The notes under the pieces are model-generated. The model had not been told where the DNA came from and did no database searches. It saw only the letters and a program-made list of their open reading frames with translations. The translations under genes were made by a program, and so were the position numbers. From Gammaproteobacteria bacterium (GTDB lineage: Bacteria; Pseudomonadota; Gammaproteobacteria; SZUA-229): a stretch of DNA of 5,623 nucleotides. The stretch lies in NCBI GenBank assembly GCA_029879605.1, contig JAOUQA010000157.1, positions 1 to 5,623 of the forward strand, given 5' to 3'. Positions 1 through 5,614 of this stretch are shown piece by piece; within the stretch, counting starts at the first letter, position 1, and every line of letters starts with the position of its first letter.

Positions 1-193
1 CCTGGTAGGGGCGTGCTTCATCAAATTCCATGCCCCTGCCTTTAAAGGCGGAGATGTAATTGCCACTTAACTGGGCAGCAATTTTACCGGATCTAAGCGG
101 CAGGTTGTGGGCGGCACGGTGCAGGCCAATCAGCGTGGACTGTTTAACGCGCACTATATCATCGGCAATAATATCAGTGGACTGGTCAGGCAT
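1..193 (-). CDS. DUF58 domain protein, N-terminal part only (cut by the window edge)
   Basis: The first 64 codons of a minus-strand gene read from an ATG at 193-191; the rest lies outside the window. Residues 50-63 read FKGRGMEFDEARPY, the hallmark N-terminal motif of DUF58 proteins, which are normally about 300 residues long and carry a C-terminal vWA-like region. DUF58 genes commonly follow a moxR gene, as here. The moxR stop codon ends two bases before this ATG, so the two are very likely co-transcribed. I see no strong Shine-Dalgarno sequence before the ATG, which suggests translational coupling to moxR. The family's biochemical role is not settled. By analogy with MoxR/vWA clusters it probably takes part in assembling or activating an envelope or enzyme complex (inference). 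The family call is firm; the function is not. Confidence 0.88.
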   Translation of the reverse strand, partial: MPDQSTDIIADDIVRVKQSTLIGLHRAAHNLPLRSGKIAAQLSGNYISAFKGRGMEFDEARPYQ

Positions 194-195
194 GA

Positions 196-1161
196 TTATG
201 GAACAGCAATGCGATTAATTAGTTCTTTAATAAAGTGATCAGTGGTGATGCCTTCCGCCTCAGCCTCAAAGCTGAGAATGATTCGATGGCGCATAACATC
301 ATAAGCCATGGTCTGGATATCTTCCGGCGTGACAAAATCCCTGCCGGCTAACCAGGCACAGGCACGAGCACATCGGTCGAGAGCAATGGTTGCACGGGGG
401 CTGGCACCGTATTCAAGCCAGCTTGCCAGTTCATCACCGTAGGCAGCCGGGTTACGGGTGGCCAGGGTAAGGTTTAACAGGTATTCCTCAAGATTGTCCG
501 CCATGTGAATATCCAGTACTTCCAGGCGAGCTGCGAATAAGTCAACCTGGGAGATTTTTGAGGGAGCAGTCGGTTGATTGAGATTATCCCGTGCTTCATT
601 GCGTGCAAGCTGTAATATGTTTTTTTCAGCTTCAGCATCGGGATAGCTGATAAATACATGCATTAAGAAACGATCCAGCTGAGCCTCAGGTAAGGGGTAA
701 GTGCCTTCCTGTTCGATTGGGTTCTGGGTGGCCATGACCAGAAACAGCTCGGGTAATTTGTAGGTTTCTGAACCAACCGTTATCTGGCGCTCGGCCATGG
801 CCTCCAGTAGTGCAGACTGAACCTTGGCCGGTGCACGGTTGATTTCATCCGCGAGAATGAGATTGTGGAATAATGGCCCCTGCTGAAATTTAAAAGAACC
901 ATCCTGGGGGCGGTAAATTTCAGTTCCGGTGAGATCGGCAGGTAACAGATCCGGGGTGAACTGAATACGGTGAAAATCGCCATCTATACCTTCACTCAGG
1001 ATTTTGATGGCCCGCGTCTTTGCCAGTCCAGGCGCGCCTTCAACCAGTAAATGGCCATCAGCCAGGAGTGCGATTAGCAGTCTATCGACCAGCATTTCCT
1101 GGCCGAGAATATGCTGGCTGACAAAATCCCTTAATTGCTGGATGATCTGTTGACGTGACAA
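196..1161 (-). CDS. moxR: MoxR-family AAA+ ATPase
   Basis: A 321-residue AAA+ ATPase of the MoxR family, close to the usual family length of 310-330. Visible motifs are Walker A GAPGLAKT (42-49), Walker B LILADE (101-106), sensor 1 ATQNP (144-148), an arginine-finger region EAQLDRF (159-165) and sensor 2 GASPRATIAL (252-261), followed by the C-terminal lid helices. MoxR proteins are cytoplasmic chaperone-like ATPases thought to help assemble or insert cofactors into protein complexes, usually with DUF58 and vWA-domain partners. The next gene on this strand is indeed DUF58. The start is a TTG at 1161-1159: a perfect AGGAGG lies five bases upstream, no upstream in-frame ATG/GTG/TTG is available before a stop, and the next in-frame Met is residue 23, inside the conserved N-terminal region. 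The substrate complex cannot be told from the sequence. GC content is visibly higher than in the neighbouring cob genes. Confidence 0.95.
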   Translation of the reverse strand: MSRQQIIQQLRDFVSQHILGQEMLVDRLLIALLADGHLLVEGAPGLAKTRAIKILSEGIDGDFHRIQFTPDLLPADLTGTEIYRPQDGSFKFQQGPLFHNLILADEINRAPAKVQSALLEAMAERQITVGSETYKLPELFLVMATQNPIEQEGTYPLPEAQLDRFLMHVFISYPDAEAEKNILQLARNEARDNLNQPTAPSKISQVDLFAARLEVLDIHMADNLEEYLLNLTLATRNPAAYGDELASWLEYGASPRATIALDRCARACAWLAGRDFVTPEDIQTMAYDVMRHRIILSFEAEAEGITTDHFIKELINRIAVP

Positions 1162-1166
1162 GTGTG

Positions 1167-1172
1167 CCTCCT
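1167..1172 (-). promoter_or_regulatory. Shine-Dalgarno site deciding the TTG start of moxR
   Basis: The plus strand reads CCTCCT, which is AGGAGG on the minus strand. It sits five bases before the TTG at 1161-1159. This perfect match at ideal spacing is the main reason to accept the non-ATG start. Confidence 0.85.
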
Positions 1173-1198
1173 GAAAGCTAATAATTTAAAGTCGGGTT

Positions 1199-1227
1199 AT
1201 TTTAGGTGTTCGCTGAGTTTACGCCAA
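1199..1227 (-). promoter_or_regulatory. Candidate sigma70 promoter of moxR
   Basis: Read on the minus strand, TTGGCG (plus-strand 1227-1222) is followed after 17 bases by TAAAAT (1204-1199). This is 4/6 and 5/6 to the sigma70 consensus at optimal spacing. It would start transcription about 25-30 bases upstream of the moxR ribosome site. It is a prediction by eye, not an experimentally mapped promoter. Confidence 0.5.
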
Positions 1228-1230
1228 GGG

Positions 1231-1239
1231 TGTTATGAT
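1231..1239 (+). promoter_or_regulatory. Candidate extended -10 promoter element of cobU
   Basis: TGTTATGAT is a TG-N-TATGAT extended -10 element (one mismatch from TATAAT) lying 51 bases before the cobU ATG. No good -35 box is present at 16-18 bases upstream, which is tolerated when an extended -10 is present. The moxR -35 box at 1222-1227 lies just upstream, so the two promoters would overlap. Transcription from here would give a leader of about 45 bases, too short for a cobalamin riboswitch. Confidence 0.35.
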
Positions 1240-1290
1240 TGCTGGCTTATAAAAGACAGCCAAAATACAAAATAGTTTAGGATTTTAAGT

Positions 1291-1812
1291 ATGAAGCATC
1301 TGGTTTTAGGTGGTGCACGCTCTGGTAAAAGCAATTATGCCCAGCAGCAGGCGGAAATATCCGCTAAAAAAGTTATTTATATTGCCACTGCCCACGCCGG
1401 TGATGCGGAAATGCAGGCACGTATTGAACAGCATAAAAATAATCGGCCAGAAAACTGGTTATTAATCGAACAGACTATAGAACTTGCAGATGCTTTGCAA
1501 AATCATGATGCTGAAGATGTATGTTTGTTAGTGGATTGCCTGACATTATGGTTAAGTAATTTACTGCTGGCTGAAGATGAAAATTGTTTTAACAGAGAGC
1601 GAGAAAAACTTTTTAAGATACTACCGTATCTTAAAGGTGATCTCGTGCTGGTAAGTAATGAAGTGGGGCAGGGTATAGTGCCAATGGGTGAATTGAATCG
1701 GCGATTTATTGATGAGTCAGGCTGGCTGCATCAGGATCTTGCTAAACATTGCGATACTGTGAGCTGGGTAATGGCAGGTATTGCAAGTAGATTGAAGGGT
1801 CAGGCTGGTTAA
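1291..1812 (+). CDS. cobU: CobU, bifunctional adenosylcobinamide kinase / adenosylcobinamide-phosphate guanylyltransferase
   Basis: A 173-residue CobU/CobP protein, slightly shorter than Salmonella CobU (about 180). It phosphorylates adenosylcobinamide and then transfers GMP from GTP, giving adenosylcobinamide-GDP in the late steps of cobalamin assembly. The P-loop is GGARSGKS (7-14). The segment RIEQHKNNRPENW (44-56) contains His48, matching the histidine that carries GMP in Salmonella CobU (His46). VDCLTLWLSN (81-90) is the Walker-B-like strand and SNEVGQGIVP (122-131) is a further family signature. The ATG is supported by AGGA at 1279-1282, eight bases upstream. It is the first gene of a cobU-cobT-cobC run, with cobT beginning about 37 bases after its stop. 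The gene is clearly AT-rich compared with moxR. All key residues are present, so it should be active. Confidence 0.96.
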   Translation: MKHLVLGGARSGKSNYAQQQAEISAKKVIYIATAHAGDAEMQARIEQHKNNRPENWLLIEQTIELADALQNHDAEDVCLLVDCLTLWLSNLLLAEDENCFNREREKLFKILPYLKGDLVLVSNEVGQGIVPMGELNRRFIDESGWLHQDLAKHCDTVSWVMAGIASRLKGQAG

Positions 1813-1837
1813 TAAAAATCTGTTTAAGAAAAAATAA

Positions 1838-1844
1838 AAGGTGA
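1838..1844 (+). promoter_or_regulatory. Shine-Dalgarno site bearing on the cobT start
   Basis: AAGGTGA matches the anti-Shine-Dalgarno complement TAAGGAGGTGATC over AGGTGA. It lies five bases before a TTG at 1850, overlaps the alternative GTG at 1841, and is too far (20 bases) from the ATG at 1865. It therefore favours TTG 1850. Confidence 0.5.
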
Positions 1845-1849
1845 AGCAT

Positions 1850-2905
1850 TTGGATATTGAGTGGATGAATAATGCAGTTGCAGAAATAAATAATGACTGG
1901 CTTCAGCGCGCTGAAGCACATCAAAATGTATTAACGAAACCACCGGGATCACTTGGTCGGTTAGAAACAATTGCAGTTAGATTATCAGCGATGCAGGCCA
2001 GCTCTAAACCAGTTATTGAAAAAATTCAGATTACTGTTTTTGCGTCAGATCATGGCATTGCTAATGAAGGGGTTTCTGCATTTCCACAGGCGGTAACACT
2101 GGAAATGGTGAAAAATTTTGCCAGTGGTGGTGCGGCAATTAGTGTGCTGGCAAAAGAACTGGGCGCTGAGCTTGAAGTAATAAATCTTGGCACAGTTGCA
2201 GATCATGATGTTATTCCCGGTGTAATGAATCAAAGAATTGCGCCGGGTACTAATAATTTCAGTCAACAGGCTGCTATGAGTTTTAATCAGCTGGTTGAGG
2301 CTTTTGAATCAGGCCGTGAAACCATCGCAAGGATGAAAAATAAATCCATGCAACTTTTTATAGGTGGTGATATGGGTATAGCTAATACAACATCAGCAAC
2401 TGCTATTGCCTGTGCATTATTAAAGTTGCCAGCAGAGATGATTGTAGGTCCGGGTACAGGTTTGAATGCTGAAGGTGTGAAACATAAGGCGAAGGTGATA
2501 AATGAAAGCCTGGGATTACATGCATCTGAATTAAATGACCCGGTAAGTATTTTGCAGTCACTGGGAGGTTTTGAAATTGCGGCTTTAACGGCTGCGTATG
2601 TGGCCTGTGCCCAGGAAGGCATACCTGTTTTAGTGGATGGTTTTATAGCCAGCGCTGCTGCGCTGGCAGCTGTTGAAATTAATCCACAGGTAAAAAACTG
2701 GTTATTCTTCTCACATAGTTCAGCAGAGCCTGGGCACAAAAAAATGATGGAATATTTTGATGAAGTACCATTGCTTGACCTGGGAATGCGGCTTGGTGAA
2801 GGTAGTGGAGCAGCAATTGCGGTTAGTTTATTAAAGCATGCCTGTGCTTTGCATAATGGTATGGCGACATTTGAGCAGGCAGGTGTTTCTAATAAAGATG
2901 GTTAG
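1850..2905 (+). CDS. cobT: CobT, nicotinate-nucleotide:dimethylbenzimidazole phosphoribosyltransferase
   Basis: A 351-residue CobT (Salmonella CobT has 356). It transfers phosphoribose from nicotinate mononucleotide to a lower-ligand base such as dimethylbenzimidazole, producing alpha-ribazole 5'-phosphate. Signatures in order are KPPGSLGRLE (30-39), SDHGIANEGVSAFPQ (66-80), GDMGIANTT (173-181), GPGTGL (200-205), LGGFEIAALTAA (238-249), VDGFIASAAALAA (262-274), SHSSAEPGH (288-296) and DLGMRLGEGSGAA (310-322). Glu317 is the likely catalytic base and Lys213 matches an active-site lysine of Salmonella CobT. Asp174 replaces the usual Glu. By eye, the base-pocket positions equivalent to Salmonella Ser80, Gln88 and Leu175 are Phe78, Met86 and Met175. 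Possible starts are GTG 1841 (354 residues), TTG 1850 and ATG 1865 (346). I chose TTG because AAGGTGA is correctly spaced for it and the protein then begins MDIEW. The 3' end overlaps cobC by 8 bases. Confidence 0.94.
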   Translation: MDIEWMNNAVAEINNDWLQRAEAHQNVLTKPPGSLGRLETIAVRLSAMQASSKPVIEKIQITVFASDHGIANEGVSAFPQAVTLEMVKNFASGGAAISVLAKELGAELEVINLGTVADHDVIPGVMNQRIAPGTNNFSQQAAMSFNQLVEAFESGRETIARMKNKSMQLFIGGDMGIANTTSATAIACALLKLPAEMIVGPGTGLNAEGVKHKAKVINESLGLHASELNDPVSILQSLGGFEIAALTAAYVACAQEGIPVLVDGFIASAAALAAVEINPQVKNWLFFSHSSAEPGHKKMMEYFDEVPLLDLGMRLGEGSGAAIAVSLLKHACALHNGMATFEQAGVSNKDG

Positions 2906-3488
2906 TGATATTAAACTGGATTTACTGCGTCACGGAGAAACAACAGCAGGTTCATGTTTTATTGGCTCAACCGATGTTGAATTAAGTCAGCCTGGCTGGG
3001 AGCAAATGAAGCAGGCAGTTGCAGGCAAGCCGGGTTATGATGTTGTTATTACGTCACCGATGTTGCGCTGTTTGGAATTTTCAAAATATTTTGCACTGCA
3101 AAACAATATTGACTGTATTACCAGTGATGCTATGCGGGAAATGACATTTGGCACCTGGGAAGCTAAAAATAGTCAGCAAATTTGGGAAGAAGATAGCAGG
3201 CGACTTTCTTTATTCTGGGATGATCCGGTTAATAACCCTCCACCTGAAGGAGATAATTTAACAGAATTTTATAATCGTGTTGTGCACGGGTTTGAAGGCA
3301 TACTTGCAGATTATAAGGATCAGAGTGTATTAGTGGTTGCTCATGGAGGAAGTATAAAAAGTATTATTGCATGGGCTCTGGGGCTGGATCTGAAACAGCT
3401 AAACAGAATAAATATTTCTCATGGTACTAAGATTAGCATGCATGTTCATTATGATGGATGTAAGTATTTTCCTGTTATAAATTTATAA
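2898..3488 (+). CDS. cobC: CobC, alpha-ribazole phosphatase (histidine phosphatase family)
   Basis: A 196-residue branch-1 histidine phosphatase (phosphoglycerate-mutase-like fold). The catalytic histidine is in LLRHGET (9-15, His12). Arg57 in SPMLRC, Glu81 in REMTFGTWE and His149 in VVAHGGS complete the phosphate pocket. The family is broad, but its position directly behind cobU and cobT, and its length, point to CobC. CobC removes the 5'-phosphate of alpha-ribazole phosphate or of adenosylcobalamin phosphate at the end of nucleotide loop assembly. The ATG at 2898 gives a protein starting MVSDIKLDLLRHGE, the expected distance to RHG. It overlaps the cobT stop (TAG, 2903-2905) by 8 bases, suggesting translational coupling. 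AGGTG at 2881-2885 is a somewhat distant ribosome site. The frame is open further upstream to 2838, but that would add 20 non-conserved residues inside cobT. No cobS follows. Confidence 0.9.
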   Translation: MVSDIKLDLLRHGETTAGSCFIGSTDVELSQPGWEQMKQAVAGKPGYDVVITSPMLRCLEFSKYFALQNNIDCITSDAMREMTFGTWEAKNSQQIWEEDSRRLSLFWDDPVNNPPPEGDNLTEFYNRVVHGFEGILADYKDQSVLVVAHGGSIKSIIAWALGLDLKQLNRINISHGTKISMHVHYDGCKYFPVINL

Positions 3489-3528
3489 ATATATTCCTGA
3501 AAAAATTAATTATCTGTTAACCATGTTC

Positions 3529-3557
3529 TTGTAATAAGTAATATATGCCATTATAGT
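3529..3557 (+). promoter_or_regulatory. Candidate sigma70 promoter for the STAS-like/GNAT pair
   Basis: TTGTAA (3529-3534) and TATAGT (3552-3557) are separated by exactly 17 bases, in the AT-rich spacer after cobC. They match the sigma70 consensus 4/6 and 4/6. No hairpin with a T-run is visible between cobC and this point, so read-through from the cob genes is also possible. Prediction by eye. Confidence 0.45.
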
Positions 3558-3662
3558 TTGCATGGTCAGTAACGATAGAGACGATCTGGATTGGCTGTCT
3601 TGTATGTGGGATAACTGTTGATGCATGGAATCTGTATTAATAGTTTTATACCTGGGCTATCT

Positions 3663-4049
3663 ATGAGTTACGAAGTATGTGTTGATGATAATGCCGGGAT
3701 TATTAAAATCATCTGGACTGGTGAAATGGATTTGCCTGTTCTGAAGCGCCATCTGCTAACATACAATCATCATATTAGTCATACCGATCATAATGTTCTT
3801 TATGATTTTAGAAACATCAGTAAAATTAATTTAACCAGTGATGATCTTGCGCAACTGGCTGAGCTCGCCATCAGTATATTTGACCCTTTGTTAAAAACAA
3901 ATAAGGTGGCCATGCTGTCAGCTAATGAAGAAGTCCTGGAGTTTGGCCGGCTATTTGTTGAAAAAAGAGAAGGACTTTCAGAAGGCTCACCATCACATGG
4001 CTTTTTTAAAGATATTAATAAAGCAATGAGCTGGCTAATAGATGAGTGA
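3663..4049 (+). CDS. Small STAS/SpoIIAA-like protein of unknown function
   Basis: A small soluble protein of 128 residues without signal peptide or membrane segment. The pattern resembles the SpoIIAA/STAS-like alpha-beta fold seen in many uncharacterised proteobacterial proteins: N-terminal strands (SYEV, then GIIKIIWTGEMD at 12-23), a helix, a central strand VLYDFRNIS (45-53), a helix over about 59-78, the strand KVAMLSAN (81-88), and a C-terminal FFKDINKAMSWL (114-125). There is no obvious serine phosphorylation site of the anti-sigma-antagonist type, so a partner-switching role would be a guess. Start choice is uncertain. The frame is open from TTG 3618 and ATG 3621, which would add 14-15 residues. 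None of the starts has a good ribosome site. I prefer ATG 3663 because the protein then begins MSYEV just before the first predicted strand, as in relatives I remember. It overlaps the GNAT gene by 8 bases, implying co-translation. Confidence 0.75.
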   Translation: MSYEVCVDDNAGIIKIIWTGEMDLPVLKRHLLTYNHHISHTDHNVLYDFRNISKINLTSDDLAQLAELAISIFDPLLKTNKVAMLSANEEVLEFGRLFVEKREGLSEGSPSHGFFKDINKAMSWLIDE

Positions 4050-4542
4050 TGGTTCTACTGAGTTAAATGTAATAGAAGCTGATCTGAAAAATATCACACA
4101 TGCAGCAGCTGTTATTGATTTGTTGTCAGCTTATGCGCTTGACCCTATGGGTGGGGGAGAGGCTTTATCAGCTTATACGCAGATGCACCTGGTAGCTGAG
4201 CTTGCCAGTCGCGATACAGCTTTAGTGATACTGGCTTTTGATAATGCAATGCCAGTGGGTTTGCTAATAGGTTTTGAAGGTTTTTCTACGTTTGCCTGTA
4301 AACCACTGTTAAATATTCATGATGTTGTGGTTGTTTCGCACTACAGGGGGCAGGGGATTGCAGGTCGTATGCTGAAAAAGGTTGAAGAACTGGCGCGATC
4401 TCGTGATTATTGTAAGCTGACACTGGAAGTGCTTGAAGGTAATGCGCCTGCACAATCGGCTTATCAGTCTTCAGGATTTGTCGCGTACCAGTTAGACCCG
4501 GCAATGGGGCCTGCGCTTTTCTGGGAAAAGAAGCTGGATTAA
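4042..4542 (+). CDS. GNAT-family N-acetyltransferase
   Basis: A 166-residue acetyltransferase of the GCN5-related (GNAT) fold, which transfers an acetyl group from acetyl-CoA to an amine. The acetyl-CoA pyrophosphate-binding loop is RGQGIAGRM (102-110), preceded by the strand NIHDVVVV (91-98) that forms the core beta bulge. It is followed by KLTLEVLEGNAPAQSAYQSSGF over about 133-154, the usual motif B with the conserved Asn and the Tyr of the AYxxxGF motif. The N-terminal YALDPMGGGE (31-40) and the end AMGPALFWEKKL are typical of one conserved proteobacterial subgroup whose substrate I do not know. The ATG overlaps the preceding stop codon region by 8 bases (shared ATGAGTGA), so the two genes form an operon. 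Its TAA stop at 4540-4542 directly abuts the stop codon of the convergent gene. Confidence 0.9.
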   Translation: MSDGSTELNVIEADLKNITHAAAVIDLLSAYALDPMGGGEALSAYTQMHLVAELASRDTALVILAFDNAMPVGLLIGFEGFSTFACKPLLNIHDVVVVSHYRGQGIAGRMLKKVEELARSRDYCKLTLEVLEGNAPAQSAYQSSGFVAYQLDPAMGPALFWEKKLD

Positions 4543-4567
4543 TTAAAGGTCGCCCCAGCTTTTTTTC
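4525..4567. terminator. Bidirectional intrinsic terminator built from the ends of two convergent genes
   Basis: Positions 4525-4537 (GAAAAGAAGCTGG) pair with 4555-4567 (CCAGCTTTTTTTC) over 13 base pairs, with a single G-T wobble at 4530/4562. The core AAGCTGG/CCAGCTT is perfect, and the loop is 17 bases. On the plus strand the core stem is followed by a run of T (4560-4566). On the minus strand it is followed by CTTCTTTTC. The left arm is the last codons of the GNAT gene, the right arm is the C-terminal codons of the SH3-type gene, and both stop codons lie in the loop. This is directly visible; termination in vivo is inferred. Confidence 0.72.
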
Positions 4568-5232
4568 TTGCGCCATGAAATATTTGGAATAACCAGTCCA
4601 AAGACCAGGCTGCCAAGAGAAACAATGGCGCCAATAACAAACCATTCTTTAATATTTTTATCCTTAAGTAAGGCATTCTCTTTAAGTAGCGACTGGTTTT
4701 TATCTTTTTGTGCCTGTATTTCTTTTAGTAATTGCTCATTTTCTTCGGCCACTTTAATCGGGTGAGCTGCTGAGTCCCTTAGTTTAGTCAATGTAGACAG
4801 CAGGTCCTGTTTTTCCTGTGTGAGTTCATTGTTTTTTTCTGTCAGTTCTTCCAGCAGTTTATTGGCCTGGTCAATTTTCTGTTTCATTGGTGCATTATTC
4901 TTGGTGAGTGCATCCAGTCTACGTTGAACTTTGGTGAGTTGTTCTTTGGCTCCGGGTGATGTTGTGACCAGATCGGTCTTGACCCAGCCTTCAGAGCCAT
5001 TAAATTCGGTTTTAATATGTTTGCCATCATCCGAGGTTTCAAGAACCTTTAGCCTTGTGCCGCTAGGAATAAATTTAAGTATTTTATGGCGATTGGTTGT
5101 GCCGCTGCGTAGGGGAATTGTAAGTTCATCAGTTACATAGCGGGTTGAGCCAGCATGACCTGTACCCGGGACGATAATATTTAGAGATAAAATACAAAAA
5201 GTAATGATTGTTGTTTTGAGCATGTCTGTCAT
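4543..5232 (-). CDS. YgiM-like SH3b domain protein with coiled coil and C-terminal membrane anchor
   Basis: A 229-residue envelope protein resembling E. coli YgiM (TIGR04211 type, about 206 residues). Residues 5-27 form a signal peptide (Lys6, hydrophobic core, cleavage probably after GHA at 27). An SH3b domain spans about 30-95 and starts with the family-typical TRYVTDEL (30-37). It contains LRSGTTNRHKIL, IPSGTRLKVLE and GSEGWVKTDLV. Residues about 95-195 are a charged Lys/Glu/Gln-rich coiled coil. WFVIGAIVSLGSLVFGLVIP (197-216) is a single membrane helix followed by a basic RKKK tail, so the SH3b and coiled coil should lie in the periplasm with a short cytoplasmic tail. SH3b domains of this kind often bind peptidoglycan or proteins, but the exact role is unknown. 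The ATG at 5232 is followed by another at 5223, and neither has a clear ribosome site. A promoter candidate lies about 65 bases upstream. Confidence 0.9.
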   Translation of the reverse strand: MTDMLKTTIITFCILSLNIIVPGTGHAGSTRYVTDELTIPLRSGTTNRHKILKFIPSGTRLKVLETSDDGKHIKTEFNGSEGWVKTDLVTTSPGAKEQLTKVQRRLDALTKNNAPMKQKIDQANKLLEELTEKNNELTQEKQDLLSTLTKLRDSAAHPIKVAEENEQLLKEIQAQKDKNQSLLKENALLKDKNIKEWFVIGAIVSLGSLVFGLVIPNISWRKKKSWGDL

Positions 5233-5297
5233 TTATGTGTTAGCTATTTGGGGATGAATTTACCGATTTTATCGCTAAATGCTGAGTTCCAGGTCAC

Positions 5298-5325
5298 ATT
5301 CTATGAAATTTGTCATTTAGATCAA
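5298..5325 (-). promoter_or_regulatory. Candidate promoter of the SH3b gene
   Basis: On the minus strand, TTGATC (5325-5320) and TAGAAT (5303-5298) are separated by 16 bases, matching sigma70 4/6 and 5/6. The predicted leader to the ATG at 5232 is about 60 bases. The 109-base spacer 5233-5341 contains no hairpin with a T-run after the upstream gene, so co-transcription from that gene is also possible. Confidence 0.45.
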
Positions 5326-5341
5326 GCTCTGATTTATATTG

Positions 5342-5614
5342 TTAGGATTTACTGTTAAGAAAATGGCTAACATCCTTGAGGGCCTGAAACTGATGAATGT
5401 CGATACCGGCTTTTTTGAAATCATAGGCCTCAGGATAACCACTGGCCTGTTCGGCTTTCTGTTTTGCCAGGTTGAGCCAGTCATTGCAGCGCGTTTTAGC
5501 ATTGAGTAAGGCGTCCTGTGGCAGTTTGCTGAGGGCGGCTTCAAGTACCTGGTAAAAACCATTACGGGATAAACAGTGGTGAACTTCAGTCATTTGTTCA
5601 ATATCTGCATTCAT
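5342..5614 (-). CDS. Unrecognised small protein, or C-terminal part of a larger one
   Basis: A minus-strand reading frame ends with TAA at 5344-5342 and gives 90 residues from the ATG at 5614-5612. I do not recognise the family. The product looks soluble and mainly helical, rich in Ala, Leu, Gln and Lys, with two Cys (residues 14 and 43) and no membrane segment or signal peptide. The C-terminal section has DFKKAGIDIHQFQAL (65-79). AGG lies five bases before the ATG, so this may be a complete small gene. However, the frame stays open through the last three codons to the window edge, so it may be the 3' end of a longer gene. An internal Met at residue 8 is another possible start. It points the same way as the SH3b gene, 109 bases away. 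The overlapping frame at 5317-5562 looks like a shadow. Confidence 0.6.
   Translation of the reverse strand: MNADIEQMTEVHHCLSRNGFYQVLEAALSKLPQDALLNAKTRCNDWLNLAKQKAEQASGYPEAYDFKKAGIDIHQFQALKDVSHFLNSKS

Noticed and set aside
1162..1290. Possible cobalamin riboswitch before cobU
   Set aside because: The gap is short and shared with the moxR promoter, and I find no B12-box-like sequence or large paired structure. Only a small four-pair inverted repeat is visible.
2287..2739. Long minus-strand open frame (150 codons) inside cobT
   Set aside because: It lies wholly within a well-conserved cobT on the other strand, shows no recognisable domain and has no promoter or ribosome site. It is a shadow frame.
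2838..2897. Upstream extension of cobC by 20 residues
   Set aside because: The extra residues lie within cobT coding sequence and are not part of the phosphatase fold. The ATG at 2898 puts RHG at the normal distance from the N-terminus.
4286..4645. Minus-strand open frame (119 codons) across the GNAT/SH3b junction
   Set aside because: It overlaps two well-supported genes, and its translation has no domain features. It is a shadow frame.
5312..5325. FNR/Anr-like box TTGATCTAAATGAC (minus strand) at the SH3b promoter
   Set aside because: The first half-site is perfect, but the second matches only three of five bases of TTGAT-N4-ATCAA. The position overlaps the -35 box, which is wrong for activation. 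Too weak to call.
5317..5562. Minus-strand open frame (81 codons) overlapping the right-edge gene in another frame
   Set aside because: The product is rich in Arg, Pro, Ser and Thr with no family pattern. The alternative frame at 5342-5614 has a more natural protein composition and a better start.
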